Source: Hyphomicrobiales bacterium
GTDB lineage: Bacteria; Pseudomonadota; Alphaproteobacteria; Rhizobiales; Rhizobiaceae
Length of the DNA: 64,000 bases
Direction of reading: 5' to 3'
Assembly: GCA_900470805.1 (NCBI GenBank)
Contig: UCCA01000018.1
Coordinates: forward strand, 310,001-374,000
Position numbers and translations under genes: made by a program. The first letter of the stretch is position 1, and every line of letters begins with the position of its first letter. A model generated the notes under the pieces. The model saw only the letters and a program-made list of their open reading frames with translations. It made no database searches and was not told the origin of the DNA. Below are positions 9,149-18,226 of the stretch, in pieces.

Positions 9149-10339
9149 ATGACTGACGAACTTTCAATCCGCATCGAGCGGTCGTTTACCGCGATTTCTC
9201 CGGAAAGCTGGTCGCAGCTTTCCGGAGCTTCCAGAACGGGCAGCGCGCTTGCCTACAATCCGTTCGTGTCGCACGCCTTCCTGTCCTCGCTGGAGGAATC
9301 GGGATCGGCGACCGCGGAAACCGGCTGGCTCGGGCACCACATGCTGCTCGAAAGCGACGACGGGCGCCTTGTCGGCGCCCTGCCCGGCTATCTGAAGAAT
9401 CACAGCAAGGGCGAATACGTCTTCGATCACGGCTGGGCCGACGCGTTCGAGCGCGCCGGCGGACGCTATTACCCGAAGCTGCAATGCTCTATCCCGTTCA
9501 CGCCGGCAACTGGCCCGCGCCTGTTGGTCGCCGAGGGCTATCCACGACTACCGGTTCAGGATGCCATGGCCGAGAGCCTGAAGGAGGTCGTTCAGCGGCT
9601 CGGCGTCTCCTCGGCGCATATCACTTTCGTTGCCGACGACGAGGTCGGTGTGCTGGAGACGGAGGGCTATCTGCACCGAACCGATCAGCAGTTCCATTTC
9701 ATCAATGACGGCTATGCCAACCACGAGGAGTTTCTCGAAACACTGGCGTCGCGCAAGCGCAAGGCGTTGCGCAAGGAGCGCCGCGCGGCGCTTGAAAACG
9801 GCATCAGCATCGACTGGCTAACCGGCAGCGACCTCACCGAAGAGATCTGGGACCAGTTCTTCGCCTTCTACATGGATACCGGCAGCCGCAAGTGGGGACG
9901 TCCCTATCTCACCCGCCAATTTTACTCGCTGATCGGCGAGCGCATGCCCGAAGATATCCTGCTGGTCATGGCCAAGCACAATGGCCGCTATGTCGCCGGC
10001 GCCATCAATTTCATCGGCTCGGAGACGCTTTACGGCCGCCATTGGGGCTGCGTCGAAGATCACCCCTTCTTGCATTTCGAGGTCTGCTATCATCAGGCGA
10101 TCGATTTCGCGCTGGCCAGGGGCCTGAAACGGGTGGAGGCCGGTGCACAAGGGGAGCACAAGCTGGCGCGTGGTTACCTGCCGGTGACAACGCACTCCGC
10201 CCATTACGTCGCGCATGCCGGGCTGCGCCGGGCGATCGGCGATTATCTCGAGCGCGAGCGCGACGACGTCGAGCACATGAACGAGATTCTGAGCGAGCAC
10301 AGCCCATTCCGAAAGGGCGAGCGCCTTCAGGAGGATTGA
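9149..10339 (+). CDS. GNAT-like N-acyltransferase (COG3146/DUF482)
   Basis: The 396-residue product resembles the COG3146 family, which has tandem GNAT/FemAB-like folds and is often labelled peptidogalycan biosynthesis/recognition. Recognisable parts are KLQCSIPFTPATGPRLL near residues 111-127, the basic ASRKRKALRKERRAA near 200 and GAQGEHKLARGYLP near 335. No biochemical role is established for the family. It follows the GDPD gene by 75 bp on the same strand and precedes the HIT gene. Confidence 0.8.
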   Translation: MTDELSIRIERSFTAISPESWSQLSGASRTGSALAYNPFVSHAFLSSLEESGSATAETGWLGHHMLLESDDGRLVGALPGYLKNHSKGEYVFDHGWADAFERAGGRYYPKLQCSIPFTPATGPRLLVAEGYPRLPVQDAMAESLKEVVQRLGVSSAHITFVADDEVGVLETEGYLHRTDQQFHFINDGYANHEEFLETLASRKRKALRKERRAALENGISIDWLTGSDLTEEIWDQFFAFYMDTGSRKWGRPYLTRQFYSLIGERMPEDILLVMAKHNGRYVAGAINFIGSETLYGRHWGCVEDHPFLHFEVCYHQAIDFALARGLKRVEAGAQGEHKLARGYLPVTTHSAHYVAHAGLRRAIGDYLERERDDVEHMNEILSEHSPFRKGERLQED

Positions 10340-10392
10340 CCTCCTCGCCTTCGCCGCGCTACCCCGATCACACCAGTATCAGGAGATCTTCG

Positions 10393-10818
10393 ATGACCAG
10401 CGCGGCCTATGACAGCAACAACATCTTCGCCAAGATCCTGCGCGGCGAAATTCCCTCTCACAAGGTCTACGAGGACGAGCACACGCTGGCGTTCATGGAT
10501 GTGATGCCGCAGGCACCCGGCCATGTTCTGGTCGTGCCGAAGGTCGCGTCGCGCAATCTACTCGATGCCGATCCGGCGACACTGGCGCAGACGATCCCTG
10601 TCGTGCAGAAGGTCGCCAATGCCGTGAAGGAGGCTTTCGACGCCGATGGCGTCTTCGTCTGCCAGTTCAACGAACCCGCCGCCGGCCAGACAGTCTTCCA
10701 CCTGCATTTCCATGTCATTCCCCGTCACGAGGGCGCGGCGCTGCAGCCGCATTCAGGCAAGATGGAAGACGGCGCCGTGCTGGCCGCCAATGCGGAGAGG
10801 ATCAAGGCGGAGCTTTGA
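10393..10818 (+). CDS. HIT family protein
   Basis: Histidine-triad nucleotide-binding hydrolase, typically an AMP-lysine or adenosine phosphoramidase. The 141-residue protein carries the triad motif HLHFHVIPR at about residues 103-111 and the N-terminal IFAKILRGEIPSHKVYEDE typical of Hint proteins. The ATG at 10393 has AGGAG eight bases upstream; an open frame further upstream overlaps the preceding gene in another frame and is not used. Confidence 0.93.
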   Translation: MTSAAYDSNNIFAKILRGEIPSHKVYEDEHTLAFMDVMPQAPGHVLVVPKVASRNLLDADPATLAQTIPVVQKVANAVKEAFDADGVFVCQFNEPAAGQTVFHLHFHVIPRHEGAALQPHSGKMEDGAVLAANAERIKAEL

Positions 10819-10977
10819 GCAATGCTTTTGCACGAGGCGATCCTCGGCTATCGATCCCACTGTCCATGACATCGACGGTGGAAGCCGACCGGAGCGAGAG
10901 CACATTCTTTCCGCTTGTCGCCGACGACCACCACCGTTAAGGATCGCGACACTTTCGACATAGAGGCGACCAGTTCC

Positions 10978-11241
10978 ATGGCAAAATCAGACATCACCCA
11001 GGACCCCTGGTCGCAGCCGGTGGAACTGGCACTGGAAGAACCGGGCCAGTACGTCACAATCGCCACGACACAGGCCGCCTCCTGGGCGATGATCGAGGAC
11101 TGGCCGATGGAAGACGGCCCGGAACTCGACAAGGCGCTGCTGATCTGCGCCGACGTCACCAAGGGCAAGCGCAGCAACGAAGACGCCCGCAAAGCCTTCC
11201 TCGCCGCCGCCAAGGAAGCCGGGATCGATATCAAGGCCTAG
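10978..11241 (+). CDS. DUF982 protein
   Basis: The 87-residue product begins MAKSDITQDPWSQPVELAL and contains TTQAASWAMIEDWP followed by a KGKRSNEDARKAFLAAAKEA helix, the pattern of DUF982, a small family largely confined to Rhizobiales. Function is unknown. The ATG at 10978 is preferred to an upstream TTG because homology starts here; the ribosome site (GAGG, 11 bases upstream) is weak. It stands alone. Confidence 0.75.
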   Translation: MAKSDITQDPWSQPVELALEEPGQYVTIATTQAASWAMIEDWPMEDGPELDKALLICADVTKGKRSNEDARKAFLAAAKEAGIDIKA

Positions 11242-11256
11242 AGGCCTAGACTGTCG

Positions 11257-11964
11257 TCAGCCGATGAAGCCGTCGATGATCCGGCAGATCTCGTCGGGTA
11301 TTTCCAGCTGCATCATGTGGCCGCTCTCCACTTGCATCGATCCCCACGCCGGATCGGCCTTGACCCGCGCATAGGTCGAGGCGAACACCGCCGATTGTTC
11401 GATCCCCGCCGCGACATAGAGTTTTCGAGCGATCGCAAGGTAAGCGCCGCTCAAGCTGATCTTCTGCACCATCGTCGCGAACGGCTGGGCGGAGCGCATG
11501 GTCGTGTAGTGCTGGAGATGATCGGCGATGCGGCTGTATGACCGAACAGGCGGAGGGACGGCGACACCACCGTTCTCTCCGGCAGCGGTCAAACTCGACA
11601 TCGCGATTTCCGGCCCGGACAGGTCGAGTATCGACTGGCCGTCTTCGGGCACGAAGGCGTCGAGATAGACGAGACTGCGGACTTGCCCGGCAAGACGGTC
11701 GGCGACGCCCGTGATCACCATGCCGCCGGAGGAATGGCCGACCAGATCGACATCGGCAAGCCCCTCGGCCTCGATCAGCCCGCAGACATCGGCGATATGC
11801 GTATCAAGGTTGATATGTCCTCCGAAGAGATGCCGGCGCGCGCCCAGGCCCGTGAGGCTCGGCACGAACACCTTGTGGCCAAGCCGGCTAAGACCGTCGG
11901 CCACCGGCGTCCAGGCGGCGCTCGATCCCCATGATCCCTGCACCAGCACGATCGTCCGCGACAT
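11257..11964 (-). CDS. Alpha/beta hydrolase
   Basis: The 235-residue protein has the alpha/beta-hydrolase nucleophile elbow GHSSGG near residue 78, an oxyanion-type VQGSWGSSAAW at the N-terminus and a catalytic-histidine candidate in ESGHMMQLE near the C-terminus. It resembles the salicylate-esterase-like/EstC group of small hydrolases; substrate unknown. Its ATG overlaps the stop of the cupin gene (TGATG), so the two form a coupled pair. Confidence 0.85.
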   Translation of the reverse strand: MSRTIVLVQGSWGSSAAWTPVADGLSRLGHKVFVPSLTGLGARRHLFGGHINLDTHIADVCGLIEAEGLADVDLVGHSSGGMVITGVADRLAGQVRSLVYLDAFVPEDGQSILDLSGPEIAMSSLTAAGENGGVAVPPPVRSYSRIADHLQHYTTMRSAQPFATMVQKISLSGAYLAIARKLYVAAGIEQSAVFASTYARVKADPAWGSMQVESGHMMQLEIPDEICRIIDGFIG

Positions 11965-12452
11965 CACAGGTTCTCCCCGGATGCTTCCGGCACGGTCAGC
12001 GGCGGCCCGAGGAACTCCACGTCCCAGGCCTTGGCGAATACGTCGAGGGCGGCGGCATCCGGCCGGCCGTCGCGCATCACCCCGGCGAGCCCGGTGAAGA
12101 ACGCCTTGGCATCGAGGCCGGGCGCGATCAGGATATACTGCCGCGCCGGCTTGTCGGTGACATTGACGAAGGCGTGCGCCGCGCCGCCGGGCACGGTGAC
12201 GACATCGCCCTCCTCGGCATAAAATTGCACGCCGTTCACCTCGAACAGATACCGCCCCTCCATCACCCGGAACACCTCGGTCTCCCGATGTCGGTGCCGC
12301 GGCGGCCCGAAGCCCGGCGCATTCACCGTATCGATAAAGCAGAACTCGCCGCCGGTGGTCGACGGATCGACGCGCACGCTGAGCTCAAGCCCGATCGCCG
12401 GGATCTTGATGACCTCTTCGCTCGCCTTTGAATGAGATGTCTGGATCGTCAT
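11964..12452 (-). CDS. Cupin-domain protein
   Basis: The 162-residue single-domain cupin has motif 1 as PPRHRHRETEVFRVMEGRY (metal-ligand histidines) and motif 2 as GDVVTVPGGAAHAFVNVTD. Such proteins are metal-dependent isomerases or dioxygenases, or small ligand sensors; nothing here fixes the substrate. The start at 12450-12452 fits the family length and has CGAGG upstream. It is cotranscribed with the downstream hydrolase and lies 125 bp after a LysR gene on the same strand. Confidence 0.82.
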   Translation of the reverse strand: MTIQTSHSKASEEVIKIPAIGLELSVRVDPSTTGGEFCFIDTVNAPGFGPPRHRHRETEVFRVMEGRYLFEVNGVQFYAEEGDVVTVPGGAAHAFVNVTDKPARQYILIAPGLDAKAFFTGLAGVMRDGRPDAAALDVFAKAWDVEFLGPPLTVPEASGENL

Positions 12453-12577
12453 GGCATGTCGCCTCGAAATGAATTTTCCCGCGGTCCCGCGGATGACGTC
12501 ACAAGGTCTATCAAGCACGCCGCCGACCGGAAAGCCCGTTCTTGCGCCGCGTAACCCAAGCGCCCCCCAAGCATGCG

Positions 12578-13471
12578 TCAGCTAGCTGTCGAAGCCTCCG
12601 CAAGCATCCATGCCACCACGGTCTCCAGCGGCAGCGACTTCCGATAGCGCGGCCAGACGAGGTAGAAATCGGAGAGGTCGCTTAGCGATCCCTCGATCAG
12701 TTGCACAAGACGCCCCTCGGCGAGATCGCGGGTCACGAAGTCCTGGTTGGCCAGCACGATGCCCTGCCCAGCGATCGCCGCCTCGATGGCATGCGACGTC
12801 TGGCTGAAGCTGATACCCTTGAAGTCCGTATGCGCTCCCTTCTCGAAATGCTTCTCGACGAACTCCGGCCAGAAGTTATGCGCGTCGTGCAGCAGGGTGA
12901 AGCCGGCAAGATCTTGCGCCGTCTCCGGTCGGTGACGTCCCGCCATCAGCATGGGACTGCACACGGCGACCACTTTCTGCTCGAACAGCCGCTCGGTCGC
13001 CAGCCCCGCGCCGAACGGCGGCCGTCCGTAACGCACGGCAAGATCGACCCCATCGGCATGAAAGCTGGAAATCCTCTCGGTCGCCAGGATATGAAGATCG
13101 AGATCGGGATGACGCGCCGTGAAATCCGGCAGCCGCGGGATCAGCCATTTCGAGGCGAAGGTGGGCGTCGTGCTGATCGTCAGGCGCACCGGCTGCGGTT
13201 TCAGATCACCCGTGGCGCGGCCGATGATCTCGAACGCCCGGCGAATATCCGCGATGTAGCTCCGCCCCTCGCCCGTCAGCGCCAGCACCCGCGGCAGGCG
13301 CTCGAAAAGCTTGACGCCGAGCTCCGCCTCCAGCCCGCGAACCTGCTGCGCGACGGCCGCCTGCGTCACACCCAACTCCTCGGCGGCCGCCCGAAAATTG
13401 AGATGGCGCGCCGCGGCCTCGAAGGCCTTCAAGCCATTCAGCGACGGGATTTTTCCGGGAGCATCGGCCAT
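12578..13471 (-). CDS. LysR-family transcriptional regulator (GcvA-like)
   Basis: The 297-residue protein has the N-terminal winged helix (GLKAFEAAARHLNFRAAAEE, then TQAAVAQQVRGLEAELG) and a substrate-binding domain starting near residue 90 with VRLTISTTPTFASKWLIPRL, characteristic of the GcvA/AmpR-like branch. It is divergent from an SDR gene across 104 bp, the usual arrangement for a LysR regulator and its target. The start at 13469-13471 is chosen because homology begins there. Confidence 0.88.
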   Translation of the reverse strand: MADAPGKIPSLNGLKAFEAAARHLNFRAAAEELGVTQAAVAQQVRGLEAELGVKLFERLPRVLALTGEGRSYIADIRRAFEIIGRATGDLKPQPVRLTISTTPTFASKWLIPRLPDFTARHPDLDLHILATERISSFHADGVDLAVRYGRPPFGAGLATERLFEQKVVAVCSPMLMAGRHRPETAQDLAGFTLLHDAHNFWPEFVEKHFEKGAHTDFKGISFSQTSHAIEAAIAGQGIVLANQDFVTRDLAEGRLVQLIEGSLSDLSDFYLVWPRYRKSLPLETVVAWMLAEASTAS

Positions 13472-13524
13472 CGATAGTTTTTCTATTGGGAATGAGCACA
13501 AGAACTATTTCGATATTGACCGGA

Positions 13525-13539
13525 TGAAATGCTATTTCA
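13525..13539. promoter_or_regulatory. Palindrome in the LysR-SDR divergent promoter
   Basis: TGAAAT-GCT-ATTTCA is a perfect 6-bp inverted repeat centred between the divergent LysR and SDR starts. Position and dyad symmetry suit a LysR operator, though it lacks the classical T-N11-A spacing. Confidence 0.4.
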
Positions 13540-13575
13540 ATCCCGGATTTCGAACAGTTGAGGAGAGGAACGATC

Positions 13576-14280
13576 ATGTCAGTCGAGAAAGTAGCCATCA
13601 TCACCGCAGGCGGCAGCGGCATGGGTGCGGAGAGCGCAAGGCGGCTGGCGGCCGACGGGTACAAGGTCGCCATCCTGTCGTCGTCGGGCAAGGGCGAGGC
13701 GCTCGCCGACGAGCTCGGCGGCATCGGCATCACCGGCTCCAACCAGTCCACCGACGACCTGCAGCGCCTCGTTGATGCGGCAGTCGAGGCATGGGGCCGC
13801 ATCGACGTGCTGGTCAACAGCGCCGGACATGGCCCGCGCGCCCAGATCGTCGAGATCACCGACGAGCAGTGGCATACCGGCATGGACGTCTATCTCCTGA
13901 ACGTCATCCGCCCGGTGCGTCTTGTCACGCCGATCATGCAACAGCAGAAGTCCGGCTCGATCGTCAACATCTCCACCGCCTGGGCTTTCGAGCCGTCGGC
14001 GATGTTTCCGACCTCGGCCGTCTTCCGCGCCGGCCTCGCCGCCTACACCAAGATCTTCGCCGACACCTATGCCGGCGACAATATCCGCATGAACAACGTC
14101 CTGCCCGGCTGGATCGACAGCCTGCCGGCCACCGAAGAGCGCCGCGACGCCGTTCCCATGAAGCGCTACGGTACCAGCGCCGAGATCGCCGCGACCGTGG
14201 CGTTCCTGGCATCGGAAGGCGCCGGCTACATCACCGGCCAGAACATCAAGGTCGACGGCGGCCTCACCCGCTCCGTCTGA
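13576..14280 (+). CDS. SDR-family oxidoreductase lacking the canonical YxxxK
   Basis: The 234-residue Rossmann protein has the nucleotide-binding AGGSGMGAESARRLA (residues 11-25), the NSAGHG motif near 81 and the C-terminal YITGQNIKVDGGLTRSV of classical SDRs. Where the catalytic Tyr-x-x-x-Lys should be (aligned on the AGLAAYTK that follows), residues 147-151 read S-A-V-F-R, so both key residues are replaced. It is therefore either a divergent SDR with altered chemistry or a non-catalytic NAD(P)-binding protein. GAGGAGAGG precedes the ATG at 13576. It is divergent from the LysR gene, its probable regulator. Confidence 0.87.
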   Translation: MSVEKVAIITAGGSGMGAESARRLAADGYKVAILSSSGKGEALADELGGIGITGSNQSTDDLQRLVDAAVEAWGRIDVLVNSAGHGPRAQIVEITDEQWHTGMDVYLLNVIRPVRLVTPIMQQQKSGSIVNISTAWAFEPSAMFPTSAVFRAGLAAYTKIFADTYAGDNIRMNNVLPGWIDSLPATEERRDAVPMKRYGTSAEIAATVAFLASEGAGYITGQNIKVDGGLTRSV

Positions 14281-14316
14281 CCTTACAAGACCCGACGTCA
14301 CAAGAGACCCACAAAC

Positions 14317-14350
14317 GAAAAACGCCCGAACCGAAGTCCGGGCGTTTTTT
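14317..14350. terminator. Bidirectional terminator between the SDR and MCP genes
   Basis: AAAACGCCCG and CGGGCGTTTT arms with a short loop, an A-run on the left and a T-run on the right, so it can stop transcription of both convergent genes. Confidence 0.85.
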
Positions 14351-14373
14351 CATGTCACGGGCTGGAGACGTGC

Positions 14374-16728
14374 TCAGAACTCTTCCCAGTCCTTGTTGGC
14401 GACGGCCGCGTTGCCATGGCTGGCATAGGCCGGCGCTGCGGCTCTCGGCGCACGTGCCGGGGCCGGTGAGCGCGATGGCGCCGGTGCGGACGGTTCCTGC
14501 ATGCGGCGCGCCGTATCGCGCAGCTGCTGGGTGCGGCCGCCGAGCTGGAAGGCGCCGATCAGCGTGCTGAGATTGCTGCTCTCCTGCGCCAGGCCGGCCC
14601 CGGCCGCATTCATTTCCTCGACCATGGCGGCGTTTTTCTGTGTCGCCTGGTCCATGTGGTTGACGGCGGTGTTGACCTCGCCGAGACCGACCGACTGTTC
14701 CTGCGCGGCGGTGGCGATGGCATCCATATGCGTGTTGACATGCTGGACCAGCTGTTCGATCGCCGTCAGCCCCTCGCCAGTCTCGTTGACGAGCTTGACG
14801 CCCTCCGAGACCGCCACGGCCGAGTTTCCGATCAGCGACTTGATCTCCTTGGCGGCATTGGCCGACCGCTGCGCCAGTTCGCGCACTTCCTGGGCGACGA
14901 CCGCAAAGCCCTTGCCCGCCTCGCCGGCACGTGCCGCCTCGACGCCGGCATTCAGCGCTAGCAGGTTGGTCTGGAAGGCGATCTCGTCGATCACGCCAAT
15001 GATCTTGGTGATCTGCAGCGAGGAATCCTCGATCTTGCGCATGGCTTCGACGGCATTGCGCACGACGCCACCGGATTGCTCGGCGCGGCTGCGTGTCTCG
15101 CGCACCACTTCCCGGGCCTCGCCCGTCCGCTTCGATGTCGCGACGACGTTCGAAGTGATCTGTTCGAGAGCAGCGGCGGTTTCTTCGAGCGAAGCTGCCT
15201 GCTGTTCCGTGCGCTTGGCCAGATCGTCGGAGGCACCGGAGATTTCCGCGCTGCCGTTGCGGACCATGTCGACCGCACTTCCAACGCCGACCAGCGCCTT
15301 GCGCAGCTGGATGACCGAGGTGTTGAAGTCGTGGCGCAGCGCTTCGAACTGCGGTGCGAATTCCCTGTCGAGCTCGCAGGTCATGTCACCGGCGGCTAGC
15401 AGCTTCAAGCCGGAGGCCAGCGCTCCGGTGGCCTGCGTCAGACGTACTTCAGCCTCTTCCTCGGCGCGGCGCTGCACTTCGATGCGCTCGCGCTCGGACT
15501 TCTGGCGGTTGACCTCGGCATCGGCCTCGAGCTCACCGTTGCGGATGGCGGCCAGGCGGAACACCTCGACGGAGGCGGCCATGTTTCCGATCTCGTCGGT
15601 GCGGCTGGCATAGGGCACCAGAATGTTGGTGTGCCCTTCCGAAAGCACCCGCATCGTCGTCGTCAGGCGGCCGATCGGACGAACGACGCGGAAGACGACG
15701 ATGACAAAGGCGGCGATCGTGATGGCAACGGTTGCCAGCAGCATGAAAGCGTAGAAGACCAACGTCGCAAGCGCCGTTTCGCGGGTTGCGTCAGCCTTGG
15801 CGACCAGCTCATCCATGGCGAGCGACGCCACATTGCCGATCGTGCCAAGTGCGTTGGTGGCTTCCGTGCGCCACTGGTCGATGCCCATCGCGGACGGACG
15901 GCCATTGCTGAGATCAGCGACAATGCCGGCGCGCTTTTCGGCGAAGGGACCGGAGAAGTAGCTGTTCTGCGCCGTTGCGAAGGCATCCTTGATGCTTGCC
16001 GGAACCGAAGGGTGATCCACCAGGATCTTGGTGGAAGCCCAGGCGAAGGCGACACGAACGTCGCCAGCGGCAAGCTCGGAGACCTCCTTCGGCTCAAGCG
16101 GCCGGCCTGCTGCAACAGCACCGTTTAAGGCAACCGTTGCTGCGCCGCCTGAGGCGCGCGCCGACCATGCGAAATAGCGTAACTGCACAAGATCCATCAG
16201 CGAATTGTCGAGCGTGCGGATCTCGGCTTCGGTCGAGGACGATGCACTTGCCAGTTGGGCAAGGAAATCGCTGCCAACGCTCAAGACCTTCGGGGCGAGC
16301 GTCGCATCGCGCTGATCGACCGGCTTGGCAAGCTCGGCATCGATAGCGGACCGGAGCGACAGAAGCGATCGGTATCCGGTGTCGAGATCGGCCAGAACCG
16401 GCGCGAGCGCCTTGGAATCCAATCCGGCCGAGATCGTCTTCACGTCCGCCAGTGCGTCATCGACGATCGGCCGCTGCTTGCGCACACTTTCCATGCTCCC
16501 AGCGCCATCGCTAGCGGACAGCGTCAGAGCCGTCGCGCTGTCGCCGCGCTCGCTGCGGAAGGCCAGAAGAGCCTGGAACAGCGCCTTGTCGAGCTGGGCG
16601 TTGATCGCCACTTGGCCGTTATTGGCGTAGGTCGTGTAGGAATTGACCAGTTTGCTCGACACCAGAGCGGCAAGTCCGACGGAAATCACAAGAACAACAG
16701 CAATCAAAACATTGCGGATCGAAAACAA
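14374..16728 (-). CDS. Methyl-accepting chemotaxis protein with C-terminal CheR-docking-like tail
   Basis: Transmembrane chemoreceptor of 784 residues. The first membrane helix is at about 5-27, a periplasmic helical sensor domain follows, the second helix is at about 319-346, then HAMP (starting VRPIGRL) and a long coiled-coil signalling domain whose conserved hairpin tip ([20 protein letters not shown]) lies near residues 590-620. The last five residues are DWEEF after a proline/alanine-rich linker; this resembles the NWETF-type pentapeptide that tethers CheR and CheB to some receptors. The ligand cannot be told from sequence. It is a single gene, convergent with the SDR across a terminator. 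Confidence 0.93.
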   Translation of the reverse strand: MFSIRNVLIAVVLVISVGLAALVSSKLVNSYTTYANNGQVAINAQLDKALFQALLAFRSERGDSATALTLSASDGAGSMESVRKQRPIVDDALADVKTISAGLDSKALAPVLADLDTGYRSLLSLRSAIDAELAKPVDQRDATLAPKVLSVGSDFLAQLASASSSTEAEIRTLDNSLMDLVQLRYFAWSARASGGAATVALNGAVAAGRPLEPKEVSELAAGDVRVAFAWASTKILVDHPSVPASIKDAFATAQNSYFSGPFAEKRAGIVADLSNGRPSAMGIDQWRTEATNALGTIGNVASLAMDELVAKADATRETALATLVFYAFMLLATVAITIAAFVIVVFRVVRPIGRLTTTMRVLSEGHTNILVPYASRTDEIGNMAASVEVFRLAAIRNGELEADAEVNRQKSERERIEVQRRAEEEAEVRLTQATGALASGLKLLAAGDMTCELDREFAPQFEALRHDFNTSVIQLRKALVGVGSAVDMVRNGSAEISGASDDLAKRTEQQAASLEETAAALEQITSNVVATSKRTGEAREVVRETRSRAEQSGGVVRNAVEAMRKIEDSSLQITKIIGVIDEIAFQTNLLALNAGVEAARAGEAGKGFAVVAQEVRELAQRSANAAKEIKSLIGNSAVAVSEGVKLVNETGEGLTAIEQLVQHVNTHMDAIATAAQEQSVGLGEVNTAVNHMDQATQKNAAMVEEMNAAGAGLAQESSNLSTLIGAFQLGGRTQQLRDTARRMQEPSAPAPSRSPAPARAPRAAAPAYASHGNAAVANKDWEEF

Positions 16729-17042
16729 TTCGGCCTCCTTATGAGCGAAATATCTGTTTTCGGATATCGATCCGCGCAGTTAACATAGGCCTAATTTTGA
16801 CGTGTCTGTTTTACCTGTCAGAATCTGCAGTACATCCGGTCACGCAAGAGTGATTTCGAGTTGATGGCAGCCTATACTTGCTGAACACCGTGCATTTCGT
16901 GCGTCTTTCGAAGAATAGAACGAATTCAGACCGATGAATATTTCGGAGTTGTCGTGCAATTGACCGGCAATGATGCCTTTGCGCGTTCGATACAATCGGT
17001 GGGCACCCGCCACGCGATCCGCTTGCAATCAGGCCACGCTGC
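16729..17042. other. Intergenic region without a convincing gene
   Basis: 314 bp between the MCP start and the end of the HlyD-like gene. A 62-codon minus-strand frame here starts with TTG, has no good ribosome site and no recognisable protein character. The region probably holds the MCP promoter. Confidence 0.5.
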
Positions 17043-17984
17043 CTAAAACGGGTTCACGTAATTCGTTATCGCCACCTGGCGCAGCAATATTTTGCGAATG
17101 AAATGCGCCGGCGTCACATGCGCTGTATAGATCGCCGCGGTTCCCGTGCTGCCGGCCGGGAGCCGACTGGCGAAGTCCGCGTCGTCAAGTTTCACCCTGA
17201 CAGCGAGCGGCAGGCTTGCAATGGCCTTGGGCGTCACCGCCAGTCCCGATGTCTGGGTCTGGCCGCTCGCCACCGCCTGCAGAACGCTTTCCACCGCGCC
17301 GGAATAGACCTCGCCCGGAGCATACTTGAACGTCATTTCGACCGGCTGGCCCGCTTCGATGTAGCGCGCATCAATCTGCGGGATCTCGATTCCGACGATC
17401 GTATCCGCCGTCTCGATGAACGCCATTACCGGCGCAAGCGGCAGGCTTGAGACGCGCGCACCCGTCCGCAGCGCCAGATTGGTGACGTAGCCGTCCGCGG
17501 GCGCGCGCACCACCGTCTTGTCGAGGTTCCACTGCGCGGCGGTGATCTCCGCCTGCAGTTGCTCCACTTCTGCCTGCGCCTGCTCGACATCGAAACCGCG
17601 ACCGGCTCCGCTTGTGCGCAGACGCGTGGTTTCCTGCAGCCGCAGCTTGGCGAGTTCGTGCTGCGCGACCAACGCGTCGAGTTTCGACTGGTATGGAACG
17701 GGGTCGATGCGAAACAGGATATCGCCGGCTTTGAGGGGAACGTTGGCCTTGACCGGCACCTCGATCACCTCTCCCGCGACATCGGGAACGATGGCCACCG
17801 AATTACGCACCACCAGCGCGGATCCCTGCGGCGCGCCCCAGCCCATCGGAATGAACAGCCCGATCATCAGAAGCAGCAGAACGAATACCGGCGACATCCT
17901 CCAGAACAGGTTGAAGGGAACGACCTTCAGCTTCACCAGCAGGAAGAGAATAACGAGATAGACATTGAGAAGGACAACGATCAT
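17043..17984 (-). CDS. HlyD-family membrane-fusion protein (YiaV-like)
   Basis: The 313-residue periplasmic adaptor starts with two hydrophobic helices (MIVVLLNVYLVILFLLVKL and VFVLLLLMIGLFIPMGW). A biotinyl-lipoyl-like half (VPDVAGEVIEVPVKANVPLK), a coiled-coil hairpin around residues 120-180 and a second half-lipoyl (KTVVRAPADGYVTNL) follow. The combination with a DUF3302 gene immediately upstream matches the E. coli yiaW-yiaV pair, whose transport function is unresolved. A strong GGAGGAGG precedes the ATG, which overlaps the upstream stop by four bases (ATGA). No inner-membrane pump gene adjoins. Confidence 0.88.
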   Translation of the reverse strand: MIVVLLNVYLVILFLLVKLKVVPFNLFWRMSPVFVLLLLMIGLFIPMGWGAPQGSALVVRNSVAIVPDVAGEVIEVPVKANVPLKAGDILFRIDPVPYQSKLDALVAQHELAKLRLQETTRLRTSGAGRGFDVEQAQAEVEQLQAEITAAQWNLDKTVVRAPADGYVTNLALRTGARVSSLPLAPVMAFIETADTIVGIEIPQIDARYIEAGQPVEMTFKYAPGEVYSGAVESVLQAVASGQTQTSGLAVTPKAIASLPLAVRVKLDDADFASRLPAGSTGTAAIYTAHVTPAHFIRKILLRQVAITNYVNPF

Positions 17985-18226
17985 GGCGCCTCCTCCGTTG
18001 TCACAGCATGCGGATAATCGACATAGGCCCAGATCAGCACGATCGGCCACAGCGCAAAGCCCAGCAGCAACGTGACCCAGCCGCCGACGCTGACGGCCTG
18101 CGCCCAGGGATGATTGCGCCGTCTGGCGATCATGCCGGGCAGCATCGCGAGAAACACGATGACGGCCACCGTGCTCAGCGCAAGTATGATCAGGACGATC
18201 CACGCGAAGATGTCGACAATGCTCAT
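17981..18226 (-). CDS. DUF3302 membrane protein (YiaW-like)
   Basis: The 81-residue protein has two membrane helices (IFAWIVLIILALSTVAVIVF and GWVTLLLGFALWPIVLIWAY) joined by the basic loop PGMIARRRNHPWAQ that marks DUF3302. It is translationally coupled to the HlyD-like gene (ATGA overlap) and almost certainly acts with it. GAGGG lies upstream of the ATG. Confidence 0.87.
   Translation of the reverse strand: MSIVDIFAWIVLIILALSTVAVIVFLAMLPGMIARRRNHPWAQAVSVGGWVTLLLGFALWPIVLIWAYVDYPHAVTTEEAP

Noticed and set aside
9892..10392. Upstream extension of the HIT-protein frame
   Set aside because: It overlaps the acyltransferase gene in another frame; AGGAG and family homology fix the start at 10393.
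16840..17028. 62-codon frame before the chemoreceptor
   Set aside because: TTG start, no ribosome site, no protein character.
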